Assembly: GCF_004793545.1 (NCBI RefSeq)
Contig: NZ_SRYA01000018.1
Span: 1-64,000 of the forward strand
Length of the DNA: 64,000 bases
Direction: 5' to 3'
DNA from: Petralouisia muris
Lineage (GTDB): Bacteria > Bacillota > Clostridia > Lachnospirales > Lachnospiraceae
Shown here: positions 7,839 to 16,797 of the stretch, piece after piece
Position numbering within the stretch: position 1 is the stretch's first letter
Layout: each line of letters opens with the position of its first letter
The notes under the pieces: generated by a model
Seen by the model: the letters and a program-made list of their open reading frames with translations, nothing else
Databases searched by the model: none
Told to the model about the DNA's origin: nothing
Position numbers and translations under genes: made by a program

Positions 7839-10359
7839 AGGCGTAATAAAGGCAGTTGTGCTGCTGGCTGTTTTTTTGATTACAGTGGCAGCCACCGGAC
7901 TGTTCAGTTATAAAAATAATACAGATATGACCTCGGAAATGGCTCCGGCTACCCTTCCGGTTGTGTATCTGCAGCAGGGAGACGCCAGAATCAACAGGCT
8001 GTATGGCTACACTTCGGAAATGGATGGAACAGGGATGCGTGACACCATTACTCCTCTGGAGAAAGATTTGTCCCTTCCGGTTGTGATAAAAACCTATGAA
8101 AATGAAATCGAAGAAGTGAACTATGAAGTGCGTACCATGGATATGGAACGGCTGATTGAAAATGGAAAAGAAGAGGATTTCTCAAAGACGAACGGCGAAG
8201 TGGAGTTTACCCTGCAATTTCAGAATATTCTGGAAGAAGAGACAGAATATGTATTGGTGCTTACCGTCCAATATTCTGGCAAGCAGGCTTATTATTATAC
8301 GAGAATTGCAAGGGAAAGTAATTATTTTGTTGCAGAGTCTCTGGAATTTGTCAGTGATTTTCATGAACAGACCTTTGAGAAGGAGAATTCAGAAAGCCTT
8401 GCAACTTATCTGGAACCGGACAATATGAGTGATAACGCCACATTGCAGAAGGTAACCATCCATTCCAGTCTGCGGCAGGTGAACTGGGCAGATTTTGAGG
8501 GGGAACGTCTGGAAATGCCGGTGCCCTCGATTAAAGAAATGGGAGACTCCTACAATGCAATTGTGCTCCAGTATGTGCTGACCTCCGCCGGAGAAAACGG
8601 TGAGGTGGAATATTACAATGTGGAGGAATACTATCGCGTCCGCTACGATCAGGCAATCGGCCGTATGTATCTGTTAAATTATGAGCGGACCATGAATCAG
8701 ATTTTCCGGGGAGAAAACGGGACAGTGACCAGAAACCGGCTGATGCTGGGGGTTCGTTCCTCAGATGTGGAATATACGGCAAATGAAAAAGGAAATATCA
8801 TAGCATTTGTGCAGGAAGGAGAGCTGTGGAGCTATAACAGTGATAATAACCACCTTTCTCAGATATACAGTTTCCGCAGCCCCGAAGGAATATCCGACAG
8901 GGAGAATCATATGGGGCATCAGATTCAGATCATGAAAATAGATGAGCCGGGGAGCATGGACTTTGTGGTTTATGGTTACATGAATCGGGGGAATCATGAG
9001 GGGCAGACAGGAATCAATGTATTTCACTATGACAGTGTAGGAAATACCATTGAGGAAATATTGTTTATACCTTATGACAAGTCCAGTGAGATGCTGAAAG
9101 CGGAGTGGGGGAAGCTGTTTTATGTAAGTGATGGGAATGTCTTTTATCTTCTGGCAGAAGATGTGCTATATCGGATTGATTTGGATGTCAGAGAAACCCA
9201 GCGGGTGATTGAAGGGCTGAACCCGGGAAGATTTGCTGTATCAGAGGATGGAAGGTATATTGCGTGGCAGGAAGGAGAGGATGCAGACAGGGCAGAAGCA
9301 TTGAAAATTATGGATCTGGAAGAGGAGGAGACCCGCACCATAAACGGCGGCGGAGATGAATTTTTAAGACCTATCGGGTTTGTGGAAAGCGATTTTGTCT
9401 ATGGTTTGGCAAGGGCGGAAGATGTAATAACAGATGCGGCAGGAAATACCAGGTTCCCAATGTACAGAGTGACCATTGTAGACAAGGATTCTCAGGCGGT
9501 AAAGGACTACCAGAAAGAGGGTTTTTATGTGTCAAAGGCATATGTGGATCGGGATACGATTTTTCTGGATCGGGAAATCCGAACAGAAGCCGGTTATGAG
9601 AGCGTGGAGCAGGATACCATTAAGAACCAGCAGATAGAATCTTCCCGAAAAATAGCAATCGAGACTTCTCAGTCAGAGAAGAAGCAGAGTCAGGTTCAGA
9701 TTGTTCTGGGAGACGGCAAAATGGAATCTGCAAAGCGGCTGCAGATAACTGTGCCCAAAGAAATCGCTTTAACAGAGAAACGAAATGTGAAATTGGATAC
9801 AGGGAAAGGACATGAGAATTATTGTGTTTACAGCGGCGGAAGAATACTGCTGTCTACGTCGTCCCTGACTGAAGCTATTGTTCTGGCCGATCAGAATATG
9901 GGGGTTGTGATAGGGCAGGAACAAAAATACATCTGGCGCCGGGGCAGAAAGAGCGTTCAGCCCATGATTGGGGCAGGAGAAGTGGATATTGCAGGAGTAA
10001 GTGAAAGCTCGGCTTCGCGCTGCCTGACTTATCTGCTGCGGACAGAGGAAATCAATATTGACGTGGATGACCTGATTGCCCGGGGAGAGACGCCCAAACA
10101 GATTTTGACGGAAGCGTTAAATGGAAGAAAAGTAATGGATCTGACTGGCTGCAGTGTGGAGCAGGTATTATATTATATCAATCTGAATATGCCGGTATTT
10201 GCCATGGTAAATAATGAGGCTTTGCTGATTGTGGGATATGATGAACATAATATTCTGCTTTATCAGCCGGAACTGAATGTGGTGCGGAAAATGGGACGCC
10301 AGGACAGCAACGCCATGTTCGAAGAGGCGGGAAACATATTTTTAGGGTATATCGAATAA
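7831..10359 (+). CDS. Membrane-anchored propeller-like protein with degenerate C39-type tail
   Basis: 842 aa. One N-terminal transmembrane segment (about residues 6-26) puts the rest outside the cell. The middle (about 300-560) has repeated beta-strand units such as VSEDGRYIAWQEGED, as in WD40/TolB-like propellers. The last ~75 residues resemble a C39 papain-like peptidase: TGCSVEQVLYYINLNMPVFAMV with Cys, then LLIVGYDEHNILLYQP. The usual His of the (G/H)xxIVGYD motif is replaced in NNEALLIVGYD, so catalysis is doubtful. It overlaps the methyltransferase gene by 8 nt. It may bind or sense wall or peptide ligands; function unknown. Confidence 0.6.
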   Translation: MRKGVIKAVVLLAVFLITVAATGLFSYKNNTDMTSEMAPATLPVVYLQQGDARINRLYGYTSEMDGTGMRDTITPLEKDLSLPVVIKTYENEIEEVNYEVRTMDMERLIENGKEEDFSKTNGEVEFTLQFQNILEEETEYVLVLTVQYSGKQAYYYTRIARESNYFVAESLEFVSDFHEQTFEKENSESLATYLEPDNMSDNATLQKVTIHSSLRQVNWADFEGERLEMPVPSIKEMGDSYNAIVLQYVLTSAGENGEVEYYNVEEYYRVRYDQAIGRMYLLNYERTMNQIFRGENGTVTRNRLMLGVRSSDVEYTANEKGNIIAFVQEGELWSYNSDNNHLSQIYSFRSPEGISDRENHMGHQIQIMKIDEPGSMDFVVYGYMNRGNHEGQTGINVFHYDSVGNTIEEILFIPYDKSSEMLKAEWGKLFYVSDGNVFYLLAEDVLYRIDLDVRETQRVIEGLNPGRFAVSEDGRYIAWQEGEDADRAEALKIMDLEEEETRTINGGGDEFLRPIGFVESDFVYGLARAEDVITDAAGNTRFPMYRVTIVDKDSQAVKDYQKEGFYVSKAYVDRDTIFLDREIRTEAGYESVEQDTIKNQQIESSRKIAIETSQSEKKQSQVQIVLGDGKMESAKRLQITVPKEIALTEKRNVKLDTGKGHENYCVYSGGRILLSTSSLTEAIVLADQNMGVVIGQEQKYIWRRGRKSVQPMIGAGEVDIAGVSESSASRCLTYLLRTEEINIDVDDLIARGETPKQILTEALNGRKVMDLTGCSVEQVLYYINLNMPVFAMVNNEALLIVGYDEHNILLYQPELNVVRKMGRQDSNAMFEEAGNIFLGYIE

Positions 10360-10397
10360 AGAATTATATGGAACAGCAATGAAAAAGGAGGATTCTT

Positions 10398-10751
10398 ATG
10401 CATAGTGATGATATTAAAGCGCAATTAATCAGACAATTTCCGGCGGAGGTGGTGGAGCAGAAAGGTTCCATGAACCAGATGTATTATTCCTGTCCTACCT
10501 GCGGCAGGATGGTATCTTTGGGAATGGATAAGTGTGCAGGCTGTAACCAGATTTTAAGCTGGAAAAATATTAATCAGGAGTCTTCTCCCGATGGGAAAAA
10601 GAAAGCAATTCTGGAATTTGAAGTGTTAGGAGAGTTTACGATAGGGGATTGCCGGAAGTGCCCGATTTCCTACATAGCTGCTAACGGTTCTGAGAGCTCT
10701 TATGAATGTCCGCTGAAAATGAGAGGCTCCTGTAAGATTAAATTGGTGTAA
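10398..10751 (+). CDS. Small zinc-ribbon-like hypothetical protein
   Basis: 117 aa, cytoplasmic. CPTCGRMV and KCAGCNQ form a zinc-ribbon-like CxxC/CxxC pair around residues 34-53. A second cysteine cluster, GDCRKCPISY then ECPLKMRGSC, lies near the C-terminus. A very good AAAAAGGAGG site lies 8 nt before ATG 10398. It is 38 nt after the propeller protein gene and 4 nt before a MATE pump, so it is probably co-transcribed. Metal or nucleic-acid binding is inferred from the cysteines only. Family not recognised. Confidence 0.65.
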   Translation: MHSDDIKAQLIRQFPAEVVEQKGSMNQMYYSCPTCGRMVSLGMDKCAGCNQILSWKNINQESSPDGKKKAILEFEVLGEFTIGDCRKCPISYIAANGSESSYECPLKMRGSCKIKLV

Positions 10752-10755
10752 AGGC

Positions 10756-12102
10756 ATGCAGAACCATGAATCTACGCTGCTGACGGAGGGGAGTATCTGG
10801 AAAAAGATTATTGCCTTTGCCGTTCCGATTTTTCTGGGGAATTTGTTTCAGCAGTTATATAATACAGCCGATTCCCTGATCGTAGGAAATTTTGTGGGCA
10901 GTGACGCCCTTGCGGCAGTCAGCTCTTCCGGCAATCTGATTTTTCTGATGGTAGGATTTTTCAGCGGAATTGCCATGGGCGCCGGAGTTGTAATTGCCCG
11001 TTATTATGGAGCCAGAAGTAAGGAAGCGGTTTCCAGGGCGGTGCATACGCTGGTTGCTTTTGGACTTGCAGCGGGCGTGATTCTGACGCTGGCCGGAGTG
11101 TTGATTACGCCGCAGATATTGAGATGGATGGGAACGCCGGAAACGGTGTTCCCTAATTCTGTCTTGTATTTCAGGATTTACTTTGCAGGTTCCCTGGGAT
11201 TTGTGATGTATAATGTGTTTGTAGGGATTCTTCAGTCCGTGGGTGACAGCAGACATCCGCTGATCTATCTGATTATTTCTTCTGTCACAAATGTAATATT
11301 GGACTTATTGTTCATTGCCGGGTTGGGAATGGGGGTAGGCGCAGCAGCTTTGGCAACTGCCATTTCACAGCTTGTCAGCGCTTTCTTATGTCTGGCGCGT
11401 CTGATGAAAACAGAAGAAGAATACCGGATCGAGCTGAGGAACATCCGGTTTGACCGCAGTATGATGCGCCAGATTATTTCCAACGGCCTGCCGGCGGGAG
11501 TGCAAAATTCCATCATTGCCCTGGCAAATGTGGTGGTTCAGTCCAATATCAATGTATTTGGCATGACAGCCGTAGCAGGCTGCGGAGCATATTCCAAAAT
11601 TGAAGGCTTTGGTTTTCTGCCCATCACCTGTTTTACCCTTGCCATGACCACCTTTATCAGTCAGAATCTGGGAGCCAGAGAGTATGAAAGGGTGAAAAAA
11701 GGGGCCAGATTCGGGATTATCTGTTCCATTGTTACGGCGGAACTGGTAGGAATTTTTATTTATATTTTTATTCCGTCTCTGATCCGGGCTTTTGACACGA
11801 ATCCGGAAGTGGTTCTGTACGGAACCACACAGGCAAGAACAGTGACGCTGTTTTATTTTCTGCTGGCGTTTTCCCATTGTCTGGCAGGAATTTTCCGGGG
11901 AGCCGGGAAGTCTATGGTGCCTATGGCAGTCATGCTGGTGTGCTGGTGCATGATCCGGATTAGCTATATTACGGTGGCGGTGAAGATTGTTCCCGTCATC
12001 GGCACGGTATTCTGGGCGTATCCGCTGACCTGGAGCCTCAGTTCCATTATTTTTTTCATATATTTTGTAAAAGCAGACTGGATGCATGGATTTGAACGGT
12101 AG
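10756..12102 (+). CDS. MATE-family multidrug/cation antiporter
   Basis: 448 aa with 12 predicted helices in two similar halves. The start IIAFAVPIFLGNLFQQLYNTADSLIVGNFVG and the matching second-half GNGLPAGVQNSIIALANVVVQSNIN-type segment (about residues 240-265) are typical of the MATE superfamily. Such proteins export drugs or metabolites by Na+ or H+ exchange in the cytoplasmic membrane. The start lies only 4 nt after the zinc-ribbon gene with a weak ribosome site, so coupled translation is likely. A second MATE gene lies at 47736; the two are clearly different in sequence. Confidence 0.9.
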   Translation: MQNHESTLLTEGSIWKKIIAFAVPIFLGNLFQQLYNTADSLIVGNFVGSDALAAVSSSGNLIFLMVGFFSGIAMGAGVVIARYYGARSKEAVSRAVHTLVAFGLAAGVILTLAGVLITPQILRWMGTPETVFPNSVLYFRIYFAGSLGFVMYNVFVGILQSVGDSRHPLIYLIISSVTNVILDLLFIAGLGMGVGAAALATAISQLVSAFLCLARLMKTEEEYRIELRNIRFDRSMMRQIISNGLPAGVQNSIIALANVVVQSNINVFGMTAVAGCGAYSKIEGFGFLPITCFTLAMTTFISQNLGAREYERVKKGARFGIICSIVTAELVGIFIYIFIPSLIRAFDTNPEVVLYGTTQARTVTLFYFLLAFSHCLAGIFRGAGKSMVPMAVMLVCWCMIRISYITVAVKIVPVIGTVFWAYPLTWSLSSIIFFIYFVKADWMHGFER

Positions 12103-12115
12103 AAGCTCATTTTTT

Positions 12116-12144
12116 TTGACTTTCCGGCTTTTCTATGGTAGTCT
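12116..12144 (+). promoter_or_regulatory. Promoter of metG
   Basis: -35 TTGACT (12116-12121), 17-nt spacer, -10 TAGTCT (12139-12144), 22 nt before the metG ATG. The leader is too short for a T-box, so control by uncharged tRNA through that mechanism is not seen here. Confidence 0.65.
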
Positions 12145-12166
12145 TTGTTAAAAGGAGGCATAGATT

Positions 12167-14131
12167 ATGTGTACAAAATGCAGTAAAGGAAAATTTTATA
12201 TGACAACAGCAATTGCCTATACCTCAGGAAAACCTCATATTGGAAATACCTATGAGATTGTATTGGCGGACAGCATTGCCCGATTTAAACGGCAGGAAGG
12301 ATATGACGTCTATTTTCAGACCGGAACGGACGAGCATGGACAGAAGATTCAGATTAAAGCAGAAGAGGCGGGAATTACTCCCAAAGAATATGTGGACAAG
12401 GTTGCCGGGAAAGTGAAGGATATCTGGGATTTGATGAATTCTTCTTATGACAGCTTTGTGCGGACGACAGATAAAGATCATGAAGAACAGGTGGCAAAGA
12501 TTTTTAAAAAGTTATACGATCAGGGGGATATTTACAAAGGGGCTTATGAAGGACTGTATTGTACGCCCTGTGAATCCTTCTGGACAGAATCTCAATTGGT
12601 GGACGGCAAATGTCCTGACTGCGGCGGAGAAGTTCAGCCGGCCAGGGAAGAGGCTTATTTCTTTAAAATGAGCAAATATGCAGAGCGGCTGATTGAGCAT
12701 ATCAACGCCCATCCGGATTTTATTCAGCCGGTATCCCGGAAAAATGAAATGATGAATAATTTTCTGCTGCCGGGGCTTCAGGATCTGTGTGTATCCAGAA
12801 CCTCATTCAGTTGGGGAATTCCAGTGGATTTCGATCCGAAGCATGTGATATATGTATGGCTGGATGCTTTGAGCAACTATATTACCAAAATCGGGTACGA
12901 CGCAGAAGGGAATTCCAGTGAATTATTCCAAAAGAACTGGCCGGCAGAATTGCATCTGATTGGAAAAGATATTATCCGGTTCCATACCATTTACTGGCCG
13001 ATTTTTCTGATGGCTCTTGACCTGCCTTTGCCGAAACAGATTTTTGGACATCCCTGGCTGCTTCAGGGTGACGGCAAAATGAGCAAATCCAAGGGAAATG
13101 TGCTGTATGCAGACGAAATGACTGAGGTATTTGGGGTAGACGCCATACGCTATTTCCTGCTTCATGAAATGCCCTTCGAAAATGACGGCGTAATTTCCTG
13201 GGAGCTGGTAACAGAACGCCGCAATTCTGATTTGGCTAACACCCTTGGAAATTTGGTGAACCGTACCATTTCCATGAGCAATAAATATTTTGACGGCGTA
13301 GTAACCAATGAAAATGTGGCGGAAGATGTGGACGATGACTTAAAGCGTGTGGTGACAGGCACAGTAAAGACCGTATCCGCCAAAATGGATGAGTTTCGGG
13401 TAGCGGACGCCCTGACAGAGATCTTTAATCTGTTTAAACGCTGCAATAAATATATTGATGAGACAACGCCATGGATTCTGGCGAAGGAAGAGGCTTCTAA
13501 GCCCCGTCTTGCAACCGTTTTGTACAATCTGGTGGAAAGCATTGCTATAGGGGCCAGTCTGTTAAAGAGCTTTATGCCGAAAACTTCGGAGAAAATTCTG
13601 TCACAGCTGAATGCATTTGAGGTTCCGTTTGATGAACTGAACAGCTTTGGTCATTACGGAAGCGGGACGAAAGTAACTGCACAGCCGGAAATTCTCTTTG
13701 AGCGGATGAAATTAGAGGATGTATTTGCAAAAGTAGAAGAACTGCATCCGGAACCGGAGGAAGAAAATGAGCCGGTGGAAGCAGGGATTGATCTGGAACC
13801 GAAAGCAGAGATTGAATATGATGATTTTATGAAAATGCAGTTTCAGGTAGGGGAAATCATTGCCTGTGAAGCCGTTGCCAAATCCAAAAAGCTTCTTTGC
13901 TCCCAGGTACGGATTGGAAGCCAAATAAAACAGATTGTGTCGGGAATTCGGAAATACTACACGCCGGAAGAAATGGTAGGAAAAAAGGTGATGGTACTGG
14001 TAAATCTAAAACCTGCAAAGCTGGCGGGAGTATTGTCTGAAGGAATGCTCTTATGTGCAGAAGATGAAAACGGTGAACTGGCATTGGTGGCGCCGGAAAA
14101 GAATATGCCTTCCGGAGCGGAAATCTGCTGA
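12167..14131 (+). CDS. metG: Methionyl-tRNA synthetase
   Basis: 654 aa, class I synthetase charging tRNA-Met and initiator tRNA. HIGN (in SGKPHIGNTYE, about residue 25) is the HIGH-type motif, and KMSKS lies at 304-308. A zinc knuckle CTPCE...CPDCGG lies in the connective domain. The anticodon-binding helical domain follows, and the C-terminal ~105 residues (DFMKMQFQVGEII...KIMVLVNLKPAKLAG-like) are an EMAP-II/Arc1p-type tRNA-binding dimerisation domain. The length is normal for this domain set. AAAAGGAGG lies 8 nt before ATG. It has its own promoter. Confidence 0.97.
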   Translation: MCTKCSKGKFYMTTAIAYTSGKPHIGNTYEIVLADSIARFKRQEGYDVYFQTGTDEHGQKIQIKAEEAGITPKEYVDKVAGKVKDIWDLMNSSYDSFVRTTDKDHEEQVAKIFKKLYDQGDIYKGAYEGLYCTPCESFWTESQLVDGKCPDCGGEVQPAREEAYFFKMSKYAERLIEHINAHPDFIQPVSRKNEMMNNFLLPGLQDLCVSRTSFSWGIPVDFDPKHVIYVWLDALSNYITKIGYDAEGNSSELFQKNWPAELHLIGKDIIRFHTIYWPIFLMALDLPLPKQIFGHPWLLQGDGKMSKSKGNVLYADEMTEVFGVDAIRYFLLHEMPFENDGVISWELVTERRNSDLANTLGNLVNRTISMSNKYFDGVVTNENVAEDVDDDLKRVVTGTVKTVSAKMDEFRVADALTEIFNLFKRCNKYIDETTPWILAKEEASKPRLATVLYNLVESIAIGASLLKSFMPKTSEKILSQLNAFEVPFDELNSFGHYGSGTKVTAQPEILFERMKLEDVFAKVEELHPEPEEENEPVEAGIDLEPKAEIEYDDFMKMQFQVGEIIACEAVAKSKKLLCSQVRIGSQIKQIVSGIRKYYTPEEMVGKKVMVLVNLKPAKLAGVLSEGMLLCAEDENGELALVAPEKNMPSGAEIC

Positions 14132-14232
14132 AAATGTTTTCTGCTGGTCGTATTCCGCAGTTTAGAGGCCGTTTATGCTGAATATAGGGACAGAGGTTTT
14201 CGGGAAGAAGGATACAGGGATGGAGGAAAAGA

Positions 14233-15858
14233 ATGGATTTTACAGGTTATGATGGAGAGATCCAGAAACTGGTAAATGAGATTATGGATTGCCGCAGCAA
14301 AAGAGATGGGACATATATGGAGAATTGCAGAAGGCTTATCAAGATAGGAAAAGAGAGAGAGGATTCCTATCTTCTGGGCTTTGCCTGTTATTATCTGGCA
14401 GAGGGGTATTTCCGTTTGAACGATCATCAGAATATGATTGCCAGCTTAACGGAAGGCATTGTAAACCAACGAGAAGCATCCCAATGGAGAATGCTGGTGA
14501 GATCCCATAATCTGATGGGAATTGACGCCGTAAACAGAGGAAATACAGCAGTAGCCCTGGATCAGTACATTACAGCTTTGGCTTATGGGAAAAAATACGA
14601 TTATCCTTATGAAACAGCCCTTGTAAACAGTAATGTGGGGAGACTGTATATGGCTCTGGGTGAGTATGGCGCGGCGGTTCATTATCTGAAGAAAGCGGCA
14701 GATACATTTTGGGATTACAGAGAAGATTACTTTGGCATTGGAAACCTGACCATTGTATACGCTTCTTTAGGAAGATGCAGCCTGTTTCAGAATAATCTGA
14801 AACAGGCTATGGAATATGAAGAAAAAATCCGTCAGGCAGGCGCAGGGGAAGCTTCTGATTACTTTATGATTCAGGTACTTTTTGCCAGAATCCGTCAGGA
14901 GCAGGAGCGGCAGCAGGAAAGAGATCAGTATCTTGAAAACATTGCACGAAATCTGGAATCCTTTCAGACGTTTTTAGACAGCCGTGAAGAAGTTTTTGAT
15001 TTTCTGGATTTCCTTTTGGAAATGGGAAAATACCAGGAACTGAAAAAAGTATTTCCGAAGCTGGAGCGCATGACAGAAGAATCTGGAATTACCAATTTAA
15101 AGATAGAGCTGCTGCGCCGTCAGGCAGAATATTATCAAGCAGTTCAGGAGAGGGCTCATTATCTGGAAGTCTGCGCGAAGCTTTATGAGGAAGGAAAATG
15201 CTTAAAAGAAGAAGGGGTGAGCGTGATTCACCGGGCAACCGAGCTTCGTTTCAGTCTGGAAAGGGCCAAGGAAAAAGAAAAAGAGCTGATAAAAGAGAAA
15301 AAAATTTTACAGGAACGTTCCGAGAAAGACGCCTTAACGGGATTGGCGAACCGGTATAAGCTGAATGATTTTGCCGGAAAGATTTTTGATCGGGCAAGAG
15401 ACCGCGGGGACTTGCTTTCTATTGAGATTTTTGACGTGGATTTTTTTAAAGAATATAATGATACTTACGGGCATCAGGCAGGAGACGACTGCTTAAAGGA
15501 GGTTGGGAAAATCCTGAGTGAATTTATGCAGCGGGATGAAAATATTTTTTGCGCCCGGTACGGCGGAGATGAGTTTATCGTAATTTACTATGGGAAAACG
15601 GATGAAGAGATTTTAAAGCTGGCTCAGGAGCTCAGGAAGAGAGTTCTGGACTTGAAGCTGGAGAATAAAGGCTCTAAAGTTTCAGAATATGTGACAGTTA
15701 CCCAGGGAATTCAAAACAGCATTCCCAAACATCAAAACCGTATGTGGGATTATCTTTACGGGGCGGATAAGGCCCTGTATCATGTGAAGAAGAAAAGGAA
15801 AAACAGTATCTGTCTGATACATAAAAATGAGGATAGTGCAGAAAGTGTGATATTATGA
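14233..15858 (+). CDS. TPR-domain diguanylate cyclase (GGDEF)
   Basis: 541 aa, soluble. Residues about 10-340 are helical TPR-like repeats, followed by a coiled-coil linker (EKEKELIKEKKILQERSEKD). The GGDEF domain (about 365-530) has DALTGLANRYKL, DVDFFKEYNDTYGHQAGD and the active-site loop GGDEF at 444-448, so c-di-GMP synthesis is likely. No RxxD inhibitory site lies five residues before the loop (DENI is there instead), so product inhibition may be absent. The TPR part probably senses a protein or peptide. The ATGA overlap with tatD indicates co-translation. GGAGG lies upstream of ATG 14233. Confidence 0.88.
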   Translation: MDFTGYDGEIQKLVNEIMDCRSKRDGTYMENCRRLIKIGKEREDSYLLGFACYYLAEGYFRLNDHQNMIASLTEGIVNQREASQWRMLVRSHNLMGIDAVNRGNTAVALDQYITALAYGKKYDYPYETALVNSNVGRLYMALGEYGAAVHYLKKAADTFWDYREDYFGIGNLTIVYASLGRCSLFQNNLKQAMEYEEKIRQAGAGEASDYFMIQVLFARIRQEQERQQERDQYLENIARNLESFQTFLDSREEVFDFLDFLLEMGKYQELKKVFPKLERMTEESGITNLKIELLRRQAEYYQAVQERAHYLEVCAKLYEEGKCLKEEGVSVIHRATELRFSLERAKEKEKELIKEKKILQERSEKDALTGLANRYKLNDFAGKIFDRARDRGDLLSIEIFDVDFFKEYNDTYGHQAGDDCLKEVGKILSEFMQRDENIFCARYGGDEFIVIYYGKTDEEILKLAQELRKRVLDLKLENKGSKVSEYVTVTQGIQNSIPKHQNRMWDYLYGADKALYHVKKKRKNSICLIHKNEDSAESVIL

Positions 15859-16631
15859 TTTTTGAAAGCCATGCCCACTATGATGACAGAAGGTTTGACA
15901 GTGACAGAAAAGAACTGCTGTCCGCCATGCAGGAGCAGGGGATTGAGACGATTGTAAATGTGAGCTCTGATTTGGAGGGAGCAAAAAAAACCATTGCCCT
16001 GACAGAAGAGTATGATTTTATTTATGGCGCTGTAGGAATTCATCCCAGTGATATCTCTGATCTGAACGAGGAAGTCTATGAATGGCTGCAGGAAAAAAGC
16101 AGGCTGCCCAAAACAGTCGCCATAGGGGAAATCGGTCTGGATTATTACTGGGATAAAGACGAAGAAGTAAAGCGTAGCCAGCGTTACTGGTTTTGCAGAC
16201 AAATGGAGCTTGCCAGGGAAGAAGGGCTTCCAGTGATTATTCATTCCAGGGATGCAGCAAAGGACACCCTGAAGCTGGTGCAGGGCATCCACGGTGATGA
16301 GATTCCGGGAGTGATTCATTGCTTTTCTTATTCCCTGGAAATGGCAGAGGAATATATTAAGATGGGATATTATATTGGAATCGGCGGCGTGGTGACCTTT
16401 AAAAATGCCAGGAAATTAAAAGAAGTGGCAGCGCAGATTCCTTTGGAGAGGATTTTGCTGGAAACAGATTGTCCCTATCTGGCGCCGGAGCCGGAACGTG
16501 GAAGGCGGAACACGTCTTTGAATCTGCCCTATGTGGCAAAGGAGATTGCAGAACTCAGGGGAATTACCCAGGAGGCGGTGGAAGAAGCTGCCAGAGAAAA
16601 CGCCAGAAGGTTATTTCAAAAAATAAAATAA
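15855..16631 (+). CDS. tatD: TatD-family metal-dependent nuclease/hydrolase
   Basis: 258 aa TIM-barrel hydrolase. Metal ligands appear in order: HAH (residues 6-8), the GEIGLDYYW glutamate, IIHSRDA, VIHCFS and the terminal LLETDCPYLAPEP aspartate. The family has 3'-5' DNA exonuclease and tRNA-processing activities and acts in the cytoplasm. It overlaps the GGDEF gene by 4 nt. In Firmicutes tatD commonly sits near rsmA, and rsmA is found 4.3 kb downstream; the ABC operon at 16.7-20.6 kb appears inserted between them. Confidence 0.93.
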   Translation: MIFESHAHYDDRRFDSDRKELLSAMQEQGIETIVNVSSDLEGAKKTIALTEEYDFIYGAVGIHPSDISDLNEEVYEWLQEKSRLPKTVAIGEIGLDYYWDKDEEVKRSQRYWFCRQMELAREEGLPVIIHSRDAAKDTLKLVQGIHGDEIPGVIHCFSYSLEMAEEYIKMGYYIGIGGVVTFKNARKLKEVAAQIPLERILLETDCPYLAPEPERGRRNTSLNLPYVAKEIAELRGITQEAVEEAARENARRLFQKIK

Positions 16632-16688
16632 TAGCTGTGCATGTATCTGGAAGGCGGTATTTCTGAAAAGTTATTTTCTGAAAAGTAC

Positions 16689-16717
16689 TTGACAGACCTG
16701 TGTATATACTGTATATA
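16689..16717 (+). promoter_or_regulatory. Consensus promoter of the GntR-ABC operon
   Basis: -35 TTGACA (16689-16694, exact consensus), 17-nt spacer, -10 TATATA (16712-16717). The spacer and -10 box lie wholly inside the 50-bp palindrome, so a protein bound there would block polymerase. Confidence 0.8.
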
Positions 16718-16744
16718 TTAATATATACAGTATATACACAGGTC
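16695..16744. promoter_or_regulatory. 50-bp perfect palindrome, probable GntR/YtrA operator
   Basis: Bases 16695-16744 equal their own reverse complement without a mismatch, with outer half GACCTGTGTATATAC and centre ATATTAATAT. GntR-family YtrA regulators bind AT-rich dyads with GTGTA-type half sites, and one is encoded in this operon at 18562. The dyad covers the -10 box. TTTT after the right arm means the RNA could also act as a terminator or attenuator. The operator role is inference. Confidence 0.75.
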
Positions 16745-16770
16745 TTTTGCGCGTAAAAGGAAAGTGAATA

Positions 16771-16797
16771 ATGGAAAGGATGCGTGAAAACAGATGA
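16771..16797 (+). CDS. Eight-codon leader peptide MERMRENR
   Basis: AAAAGGAAAG lies at good distance before ATG 16771. The frame ends in TGA at 16795-16797, overlapping the ATG (16794) of the first ABC gene as ATGA. The ABC gene itself has no clear ribosome site, so translation is probably coupled through this short frame. No product is known. Confidence 0.45.
   Translation: MERMRENR

Noticed and set aside
11386-12087. 233-codon minus-strand frame
   Set aside because: Antisense to the MATE gene, His/Asn/Gln-rich with no recognisable domain or ribosome site.
12103-12166. T-box leader for metG
   Set aside because: Only 22 nt lie between the -10 box and the start codon, too short for a T-box.
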